A DNA stretch of 64,000 nucleotides from Microbacterium ureisolvens (GCF_015278315.1 NZ_JADIJE010000006.1:186001-250000); one strand, 5' to 3'; shown: positions 1 to 9,861, counted from the first letter of the stretch. Program-made: numbers and translations. Notes: a model not told the origin generated them from the sequence alone.

Positions 1-508
1 CGTCGGCCTTGTCGACGACGAACCCGGGGAGGATCGGCGCGCCGATGAAGACGGCGACCCACAGCTCGAAGAGGATCGAGAGCGCCATCACCCACTTGAG
101 AGCCGACGCGACCGCGCGGACGAGCTCGCGCCACGTGAGCACGCTGCCGATGAACAGCGCCTGGAGGGTGGTGATGTACAGCAGGAGCAGCGTGACGGCG
201 GTGGTCTGCGGCCACGCCGACCAGACGAGCGACAGCGTCGCCCATGCCACATACGCCACGACGAACCAGGGGAGGCGCCGCCACTGCACCGGCGGACGCA
301 CCACGATCCACAGCACCGCCGAGAGCACGCCGCCGGCGATGGTGATGACGGCCGTGGGCAGCTCGCCGAACGCGTTCACCCACGCGGTGCCCGAGAGCGA
401 CATGAACAGCACGAAGATGCACCAGCCGCGCAGCATGATGTGGCCGGTCTTCTCGCGGACCGGCGGTTCCGGCGGCGCCGACGCCGGGTGCTTGGAGTAG
501 ACGGCCAT
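1..508 (-). CDS. O-antigen ligase family membrane protein (partial, N-terminal part)
   Basis: The gene is read leftward and runs off the left edge; about 169 codons are visible, starting at ATG 508-506. After a hydrophilic, proline-rich N-terminus (MAVYSKHPASAPPEPP) come at least four or five hydrophobic segments separated by short basic loops, for example VLFMSLSGTAWVNAFGELP and LLLLYITTLQALFIGSVLTW. This is the usual start of actinobacterial Wzy/WaaL-like O-antigen ligase family proteins, which polymerise or transfer surface glycans at the outer face of the membrane. A -10-like TACCCT at 521-516 lies 7 nt from the start, which suggests a leaderless mRNA. It is divergent from manA, which fits a sugar-polymer role. 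The C-terminal half, where the catalytic region would lie, is outside the window, so the family call rests on topology and resemblance. Confidence 0.6.
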   Translation of the reverse strand, partial: MAVYSKHPASAPPEPPVREKTGHIMLRGWCIFVLFMSLSGTAWVNAFGELPTAVITIAGGVLSAVLWIVVRPPVQWRRLPWFVVAYVAWATLSLVWSAWPQTTAVTLLLLYITTLQALFIGSVLTWRELVRAVASALKWVMALSILFELWVAVFIGAPILPGFVVDKAD

Positions 509-615
509 CGCTCTCAGGGTACCCCGGGCGTTTCGACTCGCCTGGCTGGTCGAACGGCCCGGGGGAGCGTGTCACCGGCCACGGCGATCGAGGGCGCCGT
601 CGCTAGGCTGTTCGG

Positions 616-1764
616 GTGCTGATCCCGCTCGCCAACGACCCGCGTGATTACTCGTGGGGCTCCCCGTCCCTCATCGCCGAGCTCGAGGGCCGCGCGCCCT
701 CCGGCCGCCCCGAGGCGGAGGTGTGGTTCGGCGACCACCCCGGCGACCCGTCCGAGACTCCCGACGGGCGCACGCTCGACCGGTGGATCGCCGACGAGGG
801 GCCCGACATGGGCATCGCCGAGCCGCTGCCGTACCTGCTGAAGCTGCTGGCCGCGGCATCCGCTCTGTCGATCCAGGCGCATCCGTCGAAGGCGCAGGCC
901 GAGGCGGGCTTCGCCCGCGAAGAGGCCGCGGGCATTCCCCGTGACGCGGGCCACCGCACCTATCGCGACGCCAACCACAAGCCCGAGCTGATCGTGGCGC
1001 TCAGCGACACCTTCCGCGCGCTCGCAGGGCTGCGCGACCTCGATGCCACGCGTCGCCTCGTCGCGGCGCTGGGGCCGGGTGCGGCGCCGCTCGCGGAGCG
1101 TCTGCAGGGGACGGATGCCTCGCTCACGGCGATCATCGGCTGGCTGCTGTCCGACGGGGCCGACGCCGCGCGCGAGGTCATCGCCGCCGCGGTCGCCGCC
1201 GAGTCGGACGAGTTCGCCGCCGAGCTGGAGCTCGCCCGGACGCTCGATGCCGGGTTCCCCGGCGACCCGGGCATCGTCGTGGCGCTGCTCATGAACCTCG
1301 TCACGCTGCGGCGCGGCGAGGGGCTCTTCGTGCCGGCAGGCGTGCTGCACGCCTACCTCGAGGGACTCGGCGTCGAGCTCATGGCGGCGAGCGACAACGT
1401 GCTGAGGGGCGGCCTCACGCCCAAGCACGTCGACGCGGCGGAGCTCGTGAGCGTGCTCGACCCGACGCCGAGCATGCCTCCGGTGATCACCCCGCGGACC
1501 CTGGGAGACGGCATCCGTCGATACGACGTCCCCGTCGCCGACTTCGCGCTGCTCGCCGTCGCGCCGACCTCGGAGGGGGTCGACGTCCCCCTCGACGGCC
1601 CCGCGATCGCGCTGGCGACGGCGGGTGCGCCGCGCCTGGCTGCCCGCACCACGGACTCCTCGGCCGCGCTCGCGCCCGGCGACGCGGTGCTGGTCACGCC
1701 CGACGAAGGCGGGGTGCGGGTGTCGGGGGAGGGGCAGCTCTTCATCGCCCTGCCCGGCCGGTGA
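616..1764 (+). CDS. manA: mannose-6-phosphate isomerase, class I
   Basis: The enzyme interconverts fructose-6-phosphate and mannose-6-phosphate in the cytoplasm and so supplies mannose for glycoconjugates. The 382-residue length is normal for type I PMI. Visible family motifs are the zinc-ligand segment IQAHPSKAQAEAG near residue 90, the HKPELIVAL block after it, and the late GEGLFVPAGVLHAYLEG block that carries a metal-binding His. The GTG start at 616 is preceded by TAGGCT (604-609) with a 6-nt gap and no Shine-Dalgarno sequence, which points to leaderless transcription. It lies next to whiB2 and a large glycosyltransferase, as manA does in mycobacteria, so a role in envelope mannose supply is the natural reading. 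Confidence 0.93.
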   Translation: MLIPLANDPRDYSWGSPSLIAELEGRAPSGRPEAEVWFGDHPGDPSETPDGRTLDRWIADEGPDMGIAEPLPYLLKLLAAASALSIQAHPSKAQAEAGFAREEAAGIPRDAGHRTYRDANHKPELIVALSDTFRALAGLRDLDATRRLVAALGPGAAPLAERLQGTDASLTAIIGWLLSDGADAAREVIAAAVAAESDEFAAELELARTLDAGFPGDPGIVVALLMNLVTLRRGEGLFVPAGVLHAYLEGLGVELMAASDNVLRGGLTPKHVDAAELVSVLDPTPSMPPVITPRTLGDGIRRYDVPVADFALLAVAPTSEGVDVPLDGPAIALATAGAPRLAARTTDSSAALAPGDAVLVTPDEGGVRVSGEGQLFIALPGR

Positions 1765-1867
1765 CGGACCGCTTCACGGGTTTCTCATCGGACTGTTATC
1801 ACAGCGCGACACGCCGTCGGCGCGTCGTGAAGGTTCAAGAGCCGGTTGAGCCTTTACTATCTGCGAC

Positions 1868-1896
1868 TTGACCTCACCGAACTACACGGGTGTAAT
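1868..1896 (+). promoter_or_regulatory. sigma-70-type promoter of whiB2
   Basis: TTGACC (1868-1873) and TGTAAT (1891-1896) are separated by exactly 17 nt. Each box differs from the consensus (TTGACA, TATAAT) at one position. Transcription would start near 1903, about 60 nt before the whiB2 ATG, and a purine-rich GGGGG-containing ribosome site sits just before that ATG. It is among the cleanest housekeeping promoters in the window. Confidence 0.7.
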
Positions 1897-1963
1897 TATC
1901 GGTACACGCACCAGCGTGGAGCAGGATCGCAGTACCGAGCAGGATCACGGGGGTGAGAACGAC

Positions 1964-2290
1964 ATGACGGTTTCGCAATTCCGTTCCGGCGTTCCCGACG
2001 ACTGGTTCGTCGATCCGGTTCAACTGGGGGTTCCGGGGGTACGCCGCAACATCGATGCGGAAGAAGATAATCCGCTCGCATGGCAGACCGATGCGCTGTG
2101 CGCGCAGACCGACCCGGAGGCGTTCTTCCCTGAGAAGGGCGGCTCCACGCGCGATGCCAAGCGCATCTGCACGTCGTGCGACGTCCGGGGCGAATGCCTC
2201 GAGTACGCGCTCCAGAACGACGAGCGGTTCGGCATCTGGGGCGGTCTGAGCGAACGGGAGCGTCGCAAGCTCAAGCGGCGAGCGGGCTGA
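1964..2290 (+). CDS. whiB2: WhiB-family Fe-S transcription factor (WhiB/WhiB2/WhmD type)
   Basis: This is a 108-residue regulator that binds a [4Fe-4S] cluster through Cys46, Cys69, Cys72 and Cys78 (C-X22-C-X2-C-X5-C). The turn motif GIWGG (about 90-94) is followed by a basic ERERRKLKRR tail that contacts DNA or the sigma factor. The segment CAQTDPEAFFPEKGGSTR matches the WhiB2/WhmD subgroup, which with WhiA controls septation and growth-to-division genes. The ATG at 1964 was preferred to an in-frame upstream start at 1868 because the family begins near here, the upstream start would lie within the promoter, and a G-rich ribosome site precedes 1964. The neighbours (manA, the DUF3499 gene) match the mycobacterial whiB2 region. 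Confidence 0.93.
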   Translation: MTVSQFRSGVPDDWFVDPVQLGVPGVRRNIDAEEDNPLAWQTDALCAQTDPEAFFPEKGGSTRDAKRICTSCDVRGECLEYALQNDERFGIWGGLSERERRKLKRRAG

Positions 2291-2376
2291 CGCGCACGCC
2301 GGTCGGCCGGTTCGATCCGGCCGACCCGGCGCGTGCGCCCGGGGTCGTCCAGGAGCGCGCCTAGGCTGACGAGGAC

Positions 2377-5238
2377 ATGCCCGCCGCAACGTCGAACCGA
2401 GTCCACGCCGTCCTGGTGGTGCGTCCCGATGGTCGCACTCCCGCGGCGTTCCATCTGCGACGGACCCTCGCTGCGCTCGCCGAGCAGACGCGGCCCGTCG
2501 ACCTGCTCACGATCGTCCTGTGCGGCGGCGACGAGCATCTGATCGAGATCGCAGATGCCGCAGGCGCCGAGTCCGTCGTGAAGGCGCCGCCCTCGACCTC
2601 GTACGCGGCGGCGACGGCCCTGGTCTCGCCGAAGCTCGAGGGCGACGCGCTGTGGCTGCTCGCCCAGGACACCGCGCCGGAGCCCGATGCGCTCGCGCGG
2701 CTCGCGGGCGCGCTCGAGCTTTCACCCTCAGCGGCCTTCGTCGCGCCCAAGCTCGTGCGCTGGGACGACCGCTCGGAGATCGTCTCGCTCGGCGTCGGGA
2801 TGACCCGCTTCGGCCGCGCGGTGGGCCTCGCCGACGGCGAGCTCGACCAGGGCCAGCACGACGCGCGCGAGGATGTGCTCGGCGTGGACGTCCGGGCGAT
2901 CCTCGTGCGCGCCGACGCGTGGGCGGGGCTGTCGGGCCTCGACCGTGGGCTCGCCGGCGCCGACGAGGGACTCGACCTCGGGGTGCGTGCGCGACTGGCC
3001 GGAGGCCGCGTGTCGCTGGTCCCGGCGGCATTGGTGGCCGTCGCGGGCGACGGCGTGGCCGGGCTGCCGAGCCCGCTGACCCCGCAGCGACGGCGACGCG
3101 CGGTGTTCGCCGAGCGGGTGGCGCAGCTGCACCGGCGGCTCGTGTACGCCCCCGCGTTCGCCGCCCCGCTGCACTGGCTTTCGCTGCTGCCGCTGGCGCT
3201 GTGGCGCACGATCGTCGACCTCGCCCGCAAGCAGCCCGGCCGCATCCCATCGGAGTGGGCGGCGGCCGCGACGGTGCTGGTCGGCATCGTTCCGGTCCTG
3301 CGTGCCCGCCGTCGCCTGGCCCGCGCGCGCACCGCGCCGTGGAGCCAGATCGCCCCGCTGCGGACGAGCCAGGGCGAGCTGCGGGAGCGACTCGACGACG
3401 ATCCCGAGATCGCGATCGGCGGCCACCGCCGCAGCGACCTGAAGTTCTTCGTCGGTGGTGGCGCCTGGCTCGTGCTGGCGGCCCTCGTGCTGTCGGTCGC
3501 CGCCTTCCCCGCGCTGCTGGCCTGGCCGGTGCTCGGCGGCGGGGCACTGCAGCCCCTCGCGACGACGGTGGGTCAGCTGTGGGACGAGGCCCTCTACGGT
3601 CAGCGCGCGCTCGGCCTCGCCACGATCTCGGCCGCCGACCCGTTCTCCGCGGTCGTCGCGGTGCTCGGCACGCTGTGGCCGTGGGCGACCTCGCGCGCGG
3701 TCGTGCTCCTGTGGATTCTCGCGCTGCCGCTCGCGGCGCTCGGCGGCTGGTTCGCGGCGACGCGCGTCACCGAGCGGGCGAGCCTCAGGCTCCTCGGCGG
3801 CGCGGTGTGGGCGCTCGCCCCGACGTTCGTCGTCGCCCTCGCCCAGGGCCGCCCGACGGGCGTGATCCTTCACCTGCTGCTCCCGTGGCTGTTCTACGCC
3901 GGCGCCGTGGCGCATCGTTCGTGGGCGGGAGCGGGCGCGACATCGATCCTGCTCGCCGCGGTGCTCGCGAGCGCACCGTCGCTCGCCCCGGCCGCGATCG
4001 TGCTGTGGCTGGCGGCACTGCTGCTCGCGGTCTTCCTGCGCTCCGGTCGCGGCGTGGCGCGCCTGATCTGGACGCTGATCCCGTCGCTCGCACTCGCCGC
4101 GCCGCTGGTGGTGGGCGCCATCGTCAGCGGCCGTGCCTGGGGCCTCCTCGCCGACCCCGGCGTGCCGTGGGCCGGCCCTCAGGTGGGAGCGGACGCGTCC
4201 GGCCGAGCCCTCCTGGCCGCCGGCATCCCCACTCCCGACCTCGCCGGATGGGCCACCCTCCTGCCCGACGGGCCGACGTGGTGGGTGCCGCTCCTGAGCG
4301 TGCCGCTCGCGCTGCTCGCCCTGGCTGCGCCGCTCACGCAGCGGTGGGCGGTGGGCATCGCGATGCTCTTCGTCACGGCGCTCGGCCTCGCCACCGCCTT
4401 CGCGGCCGTCGGCGTGTCGGTCGCCTTCGTGCAGTCGGTCACCGTGCCGCTGTGGCCGGGGACCGGCCTGAGCCTCGGGTGGCTGGGCGCCCTGGGCGGC
4501 GCGCTCGTGGCACTCGACGCCGGCCTGGCGCCGCGCGTCGCCCTCGTGCGGGGCCTGGCAGCCGCGCTCGTCCTCATCGGGGCGGGAGTGCTGGCCGTGC
4601 CGTCGCTCACGGCATTCACTCGCGAGGCTGCGACACTGGCGAACGGTCCCGCGAGCACGCTGCCCGCGTTCGTCGCCGCCGAGGGGCGGGACGATCCCGA
4701 CGTGGGCACGATCGTGCTGACACCCCAGTCCGACGGTGGTGTCGCAGCGCAGATCGTGTGGGGCGCGAGCGAGACGATCGGCGGTCAGAGCACGCTGCTT
4801 GCGGCCCGTACGACGCCGACCCCGCAGGACGACGAGCTCGCGCTGATCGCCGCTGACCTGGTCACCCCCTCGTCTGAGGACGTCGTGGCCCAGCTCGCCG
4901 ACCGCGGGGTCGGGTTCATCCTGCTCGCGCCCGCCGCGCCGCCCGAGACGGACGCGGCGCGGACGCTGCGGCTCTCGGCCATGACGGCGCTGGGGCAGCG
5001 CGAGACGCTGGTCGTGGTCGGAGACACGGCCAAGGGCGAGCTCTGGCGCGTCGTCGACGAGCTCGCGCCACGAGCCGAGGAGCCGGCATCCGCCATCGCC
5101 GCCGGCAGATGGATCGCGTTCGGCCAGCTCGCGGTGTTCGGGATCGCGCTGCTGCTGGCCGTGCCGACAGCGACGTCGGTGCGAGAAGCGCGCCGCACGC
5201 CTCGCGTGGTAGGGCCTCACTGGCAGGAGGGACGATGA
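2377..5238 (+). CDS. large membrane glycosyltransferase, GT2-like N-terminal domain
   Basis: This is a 953-residue protein. The N-terminal ~330 residues resemble a GT-A fold family 2 transferase (nucleotide-binding start VHAVLVVRPDGR, then the segment LLAQDTAPEPDALARL, and DEGLDLGVRARLAGGRV near residues 195-210). From about residue 358 to 760 there are many transmembrane helices, followed by an extracytoplasmic domain and a final helix near residue 910-935. In typical relatives the acidic metal motif reads D-D; here it reads Q-D (AQDTAP), so catalysis cannot be assumed. The stop overlaps the start of the DUF5719 gene (ATGA), so the two are translationally coupled and probably work together on cell-envelope glycan. 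The donor and acceptor are unknown. Confidence 0.75.
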   Translation: MPAATSNRVHAVLVVRPDGRTPAAFHLRRTLAALAEQTRPVDLLTIVLCGGDEHLIEIADAAGAESVVKAPPSTSYAAATALVSPKLEGDALWLLAQDTAPEPDALARLAGALELSPSAAFVAPKLVRWDDRSEIVSLGVGMTRFGRAVGLADGELDQGQHDAREDVLGVDVRAILVRADAWAGLSGLDRGLAGADEGLDLGVRARLAGGRVSLVPAALVAVAGDGVAGLPSPLTPQRRRRAVFAERVAQLHRRLVYAPAFAAPLHWLSLLPLALWRTIVDLARKQPGRIPSEWAAAATVLVGIVPVLRARRRLARARTAPWSQIAPLRTSQGELRERLDDDPEIAIGGHRRSDLKFFVGGGAWLVLAALVLSVAAFPALLAWPVLGGGALQPLATTVGQLWDEALYGQRALGLATISAADPFSAVVAVLGTLWPWATSRAVVLLWILALPLAALGGWFAATRVTERASLRLLGGAVWALAPTFVVALAQGRPTGVILHLLLPWLFYAGAVAHRSWAGAGATSILLAAVLASAPSLAPAAIVLWLAALLLAVFLRSGRGVARLIWTLIPSLALAAPLVVGAIVSGRAWGLLADPGVPWAGPQVGADASGRALLAAGIPTPDLAGWATLLPDGPTWWVPLLSVPLALLALAAPLTQRWAVGIAMLFVTALGLATAFAAVGVSVAFVQSVTVPLWPGTGLSLGWLGALGGALVALDAGLAPRVALVRGLAAALVLIGAGVLAVPSLTAFTREAATLANGPASTLPAFVAAEGRDDPDVGTIVLTPQSDGGVAAQIVWGASETIGGQSTLLAARTTPTPQDDELALIAADLVTPSSEDVVAQLADRGVGFILLAPAAPPETDAARTLRLSAMTALGQRETLVVVGDTAKGELWRVVDELAPRAEEPASAIAAGRWIAFGQLAVFGIALLLAVPTATSVREARRTPRVVGPHWQEGR

Positions 5239-6638
5239 GCGACCGCCGAGTGTTCCGCTGGGCGACGACGAGCGCCCGGCTGCTGATCGGCACGGCCGTG
5301 TCGGTCGGGGCCGTGATCGCCGTCGTCACCGCGGTGTCGGTGCCGTGGCCCACGCTCGACCGGGAGCCGCTGACGGTGCCGGCGACGCCGGCGCCCGCCG
5401 CCTCGGTGATCTCGTGCGACGGCCCGCTCCTGTCGATCGGGCGCAATCCGGCGGACGCCGACGCCATCTCGGTCGCAGCGCCGCAGTCCGTGGTCGCCGG
5501 TGTGGCCGATGGAGAGCCTCCGGCCGAGCAGCGGCTGGAGACCACCGGAGTCGGCCCCGGCCCGCTCGCTTACACCGCGCCGCCGTTCGACGGCCAGGCC
5601 GTCGACGTGGCCGCGACCGGCGCGGCCACCGCATCGGCCGACGACCTCTCGGGCTTCGCTGCTTCGGCCTGCCGCCCGCCGCTGCTGGACTCCTGGCTCA
5701 TCGGAGGCTCGGGTGCGACGGGCGCCGCCGACCTCGTTCTGATCGCGAACCCCGGCACGGTGCCGGCCACGGTGCAGCTGACGGTGTACGGCGCTGCCGG
5801 ACCGCAGTCGCCTCCCGGCGGTGTGGACCTGGTCGTGTCGCCCGGAACGCAGCGCGCTGTGCCGTTGGCCGGGCTCGCGTTCGGCGAGGAGACGCCGGTG
5901 GTCCGGGTCTCGGCCGTCGGCGCGCCGGTGCACGCTTCACTGCAGGCGAGCATCACCCGCACGCTGACTCCGGGAGGCGTGGACCAGGTGGGGCCGGTCG
6001 CGCAGGCGGAGCCGACCCAGGTCATCACGGGCATCACCGTGGAGCGGCCCGCGACCGCCGACGCCGCCGAGGAGGTGACGGTGCTGCGGATGCTGTCGCC
6101 CGCGGTCGCCGTCTCGGCCCGGGTGACCGTGACCGCGGTCGGCCGTGCCGAGCCGCTGCGCGAGCCCGAGCAGGTCGCCCTCGAGGCCGGCAAGCCGCTG
6201 GAGCTCGCCATCAACGGACTCAGCGCGGGCGCGTACACGGTGACGGTTGCCGCCGATTCCCCGGTCGTCGCCGCGGTGTGGCAGGCGACGGGGATCGCCG
6301 CCGGCGACGACTTCGCCTGGTTCACGCCGGCGCCGGAAGTCGCGGTGCCGTCGCTGTTCGCGACGCCCGGCGGACCCACCCCGTCGCTCTCGGTCGTCAA
6401 CCCGACGGGCGAGCCGGTCGCGGTGGCGGTGACCCCGGCGGGCGGCGGTGCGCCGCTGGATGTCACGGTTCCGGCGAATTCGTCGGTCGCCGTGCGCCTG
6501 ATGACACGCACCCTCTACTCGATCGACCCGGCGGCCCCGGTGCGGGCGGGACTGTCGTTCGCGGGCGACGGCGCCCTGGCGGGCGTGCCGGTGTGGCCGG
6601 CGGATGTCGCCACCCGAGCGGTCATCGTCTACCCCTGA
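5235..6638 (+). CDS. DUF5719-type extracytoplasmic protein
   Basis: This is a 467-residue protein with one N-terminal membrane anchor (after MSDRRVFRWATTSARLL, a hydrophobic stretch to about residue 40). A long, Ala/Pro/Val-rich region of repeated beta-sandwich-like segments follows, and the protein ends with no C-terminal helix. It overlaps the upstream glycosyltransferase by 4 nt (ATGA). Genes of the DUF5719 family sit in this position beside a large GT2 membrane protein in many actinobacteria, and the family has no established activity. The protein is inferred to be a partner or accessory of the glycosyltransferase outside the membrane. No catalytic motif was seen. Confidence 0.65.
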   Translation: MSDRRVFRWATTSARLLIGTAVSVGAVIAVVTAVSVPWPTLDREPLTVPATPAPAASVISCDGPLLSIGRNPADADAISVAAPQSVVAGVADGEPPAEQRLETTGVGPGPLAYTAPPFDGQAVDVAATGAATASADDLSGFAASACRPPLLDSWLIGGSGATGAADLVLIANPGTVPATVQLTVYGAAGPQSPPGGVDLVVSPGTQRAVPLAGLAFGEETPVVRVSAVGAPVHASLQASITRTLTPGGVDQVGPVAQAEPTQVITGITVERPATADAAEEVTVLRMLSPAVAVSARVTVTAVGRAEPLREPEQVALEAGKPLELAINGLSAGAYTVTVAADSPVVAAVWQATGIAAGDDFAWFTPAPEVAVPSLFATPGGPTPSLSVVNPTGEPVAVAVTPAGGGAPLDVTVPANSSVAVRLMTRTLYSIDPAAPVRAGLSFAGDGALAGVPVWPADVATRAVIVYP

Positions 6639-6667
6639 GCCGGCCGACTCCGGAGGGATCCGTCGTG

Positions 6668-7108
6668 TCAGAAGTAGCGGAAGCGCTCCGGACCGAGATC
6701 CCAGGGATCGCGGTCGAGGTACTCGGCGGCCGCACGGAAGACCGCGCCCTCGACCAGCATCCGGCGGTGCAGCTCGTCGTCGCGGTGGAGGTGGCTGAGC
6801 CGCTCGATCGGCAGGCGATACAGGATGATCCGGTGCTCATCCGGCAGGACCGTCCACCGCGGGATGCCGTCGTCGCCGGTCGCCGCCGGCATGTCGGCGA
6901 CCTCGAAGCGCACGTCTCGCAGTTCAGGCCATGCCGACCGCAGGAACTCCGCGGCGGTGCCCACAGACAGGTCGAAGCGGTCCACCCGGGTGTCGAGCGG
7001 GGGAAGCGGCGGTCGCACCACGGAGCTGCGCCCCTCGCGACCGTGCCGTCCGTGACGGGACGCGCGCCGCGGCGCGCGCTCGCTGGTCCGGGTCCGACGC
7101 CACGCCAT
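6668..7108 (-). CDS. zincin-fold (DUF1025/metallopeptidase family) protein lacking HEXXH
   Basis: This is a 146-residue protein with an Arg/His-rich N-terminus, then a domain with RIILYRLPIERLSHLHRDDEL and ELHRRMLVEGAVFRAAAEYL. This layout (RIVLFRKPIER, then a helix ending in E-YLD) is that of the small actinobacterial metallopeptidase-family proteins related to Rv3259. In peptidase members the last helix carries HEXXH; here the position reads LHRRMLVEG, so the zinc site is incomplete and a non-catalytic role is likely. The start is supported by TAGGAT (7120-7115) exactly 6 nt upstream. It is next to DUF3499 and near whiB2, as in mycobacteria. Confidence 0.6.
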   Translation of the reverse strand: MAWRRTRTSERAPRRASRHGRHGREGRSSVVRPPLPPLDTRVDRFDLSVGTAAEFLRSAWPELRDVRFEVADMPAATGDDGIPRWTVLPDEHRIILYRLPIERLSHLHRDDELHRRMLVEGAVFRAAAEYLDRDPWDLGPERFRYF

Positions 7109-7131
7109 GCCCCCATCCTAGGTCGCGGCGG

Positions 7132-7220
7132 GACGTCCTCAGACGAGGATCGGGGCCTACGTGCGGAGCGGACGGCGTGATCCGCCCCGCATCTCGGCGC
7201 ACGTCCTCAGCTGAGGACCG
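7132..7220. promoter_or_regulatory. divergent intergenic region with two related palindromes
   Basis: Two related sites, ACGTCCTCAGACGAGGATCG at 7133-7152 and ACGTCCTCAGCTGAGGACCG at 7201-7220, are spaced 68 nt apart. The second contains a perfect 16-bp palindrome (7203-7218). Between them ACGTGCG (7159-7165) and CGCACGT (7198-7204) form another inverted pair. The region separates the divergent zincin-fold gene and the DUF3499 gene. It could be a regulator binding region; no regulator can be named. Confidence 0.35.
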
Positions 7221-7312
7221 ACCCCGCCCCGTGACGAGAGCCGAAGCCCCGCGTGGGATCGTGCGGCGCGGCATCCGTCTCCGTGTCCCGGGTGCGCGGT
7301 AGCGTCGTCCCG

Positions 7313-7519
7313 ATGCGCGAGAGAGTCTGCTCCAAGGTCGGCTGCGCCCGTGAGGCGGTCTCGACCCTCACCTATGACTACGGCGACCAGATGGCCGCCC
7401 TCGGCCCCCTCGGCGCCGTGGGCGACCCCCACGCGCACGACCTCTGCGCGATCCACACCGACCGGCTGTCGGTGCCCAAGGGCTGGGTCGTCGTACGCCA
7501 CGAGACCCTCCGCGCCTGA
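7313..7519 (+). CDS. DUF3499 small zinc-ribbon-like protein
   Basis: This is a 68-residue protein with Cys pairs in CSKVGC (residues 6-11) and a later C-X2-H (DLCAIH), which suggests a small metal-bound knuckle. The pattern, including ALGPLGAVGDPHAHDLC and the closing GWVVVRHE, matches the DUF3499 family (Rv3258c-like), which is conserved next to whiB2 and manA in actinobacteria. Function is not established. The ATG at 7313 was chosen because TAGCGT (7300-7305) lies 7 nt upstream, as expected for a leaderless message, and because the family starts directly before this first Cys pair. Confidence 0.8.
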   Translation: MRERVCSKVGCAREAVSTLTYDYGDQMAALGPLGAVGDPHAHDLCAIHTDRLSVPKGWVVVRHETLRA

Positions 7520-7576
7520 CCCGGCTCTCGCCGGCGCCCGCGGCGGGCGTCGGAGAAGGCGTGGGAGAATAGGCGG

Positions 7577-9076
<1,500 letters not shown>

Positions 9077-9100
9077 CAGCCGCGACTTTCGGCGCGGCTG
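9077..9100 (+). terminator. hairpin after ahcY
   Basis: CAGCCGCG (9077-9084) pairs with CGCGGCTG (9093-9100) across an 8-nt loop that contains ACTTTC. The stem starts one base after the ahcY stop codon. There is no T-run, so it may be a weak or factor-assisted terminator. Confidence 0.45.
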
Positions 9101-9185
9101 CATCCGGATCCCGGGTGCGGGCGGAATACCTTCACGGATGCCCGCCACCCCAGGCCGGGTGCCGCCACACCGAAGGAGCTGGACA

Positions 9186-9779
9186 ATGAAGAACAGGTTC
9201 CGTTTCGCCGTCGCACTCGTCGCCGCCTCGGGTCTGGTGCTCGCCGCTGCACCCGCCCACGCGACCGGAGGGTCGGCCCCGACCGGCACGATCGTCGATG
9301 TCGCGGTCGCGGCCTCCGGTGGTGGTGCGCCTGACGCGAACCCGTGGGACTACGACCTGCTGGTACAGGCGGTGCTCGCGACGGGACTCGACGCGACCCT
9401 CTCCGACTCCGGCACGCAGTTCACCGTGTTCGCGCCGAACGACCGCGCATTCCTCCGGCTCGTGGCGGATCTCACCGGCTCGGAGCCGGCGTCTGAGGCC
9501 GACGCCTTGACGGCGATCACCAGCGCGTTCACCGTCGACCAGATCGCCGGCATCCTGCTCTACCACGTCGTCAGCGGCCAGAGCCTCGGACCGATCAAGG
9601 TGCTCCTCTCGAGGTCGCTCACGATGGCCGACGGTGGAACCGTCCAGCCGCGCGGAATCACACTCCGCGATGAGACGCCGTCGCTGAAGGATCCGCGACT
9701 CGTACCCTGGGCGATCAACATCCAGGCGACGAACGGTGTCATCCACACCATCGATCGCGTGCTCGTTCCTGCTACCTGA
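9186..9779 (+). CDS. secreted fasciclin-domain protein
   Basis: This is a 197-residue protein with a clear signal peptide (MKNRFRF, hydrophobic core, PAHA cleavage site near residue 26). One FAS1 domain follows: the H1 region holds TQFTVFAPNDRAFLRL, the centre holds YHVVSGQSLG, and H2 ends with NGVIHTIDRVLVPA. FAS1 domains mediate adhesion or protein contacts outside the cell; mycobacterial MPB70/MPB83 are related. There is no lipobox or cell-wall anchor, so release or non-covalent attachment is likely. A GGAG ribosome site precedes the ATG at 9186. It stands alone, with no operon partner. Confidence 0.88.
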   Translation: MKNRFRFAVALVAASGLVLAAAPAHATGGSAPTGTIVDVAVAASGGGAPDANPWDYDLLVQAVLATGLDATLSDSGTQFTVFAPNDRAFLRLVADLTGSEPASEADALTAITSAFTVDQIAGILLYHVVSGQSLGPIKVLLSRSLTMADGGTVQPRGITLRDETPSLKDPRLVPWAINIQATNGVIHTIDRVLVPAT

Positions 9780-9793
9780 TCTCATCGGCCGCC

Positions 9794-9844
9794 CCGCGGC
9801 GGGCCCTCTTCGGGTGCACGAGCGCGAGGAGCGACCCGCCGCGG
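9794..9844. terminator. inverted repeat between convergent genes
   Basis: CCGCGGCGGG (9794-9803) and CCCGCCGCGG (9835-9844) form a perfect 10-bp inverted repeat with a 31-nt loop, between the convergent fasciclin and RDD genes. It could stop transcription from both sides, but the long loop makes this uncertain. Confidence 0.3.
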
Positions 9845-9861
9845 CCGCGGCTCGTCTGACG

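Noticed and set aside
514-1428. Long open frame on the minus strand inside manA
   Set aside because: It is an antisense shadow of manA; the protein is Arg/Asp/Val-rich with no motif, while the forward frame has clear PMI motifs.
2728-5220. 830-codon open frame on the minus strand across the glycosyltransferase gene
   Set aside because: High GC keeps antisense frames open. The predicted protein is Arg/Gln/His-rich with no domain, and the forward frame encodes a normal membrane protein.
9123-9150. SigR-type promoter for the fasciclin gene (GGAAT at 9123)
   Set aside because: No GTT lies at 17-20 nt downstream, so the match is incomplete.
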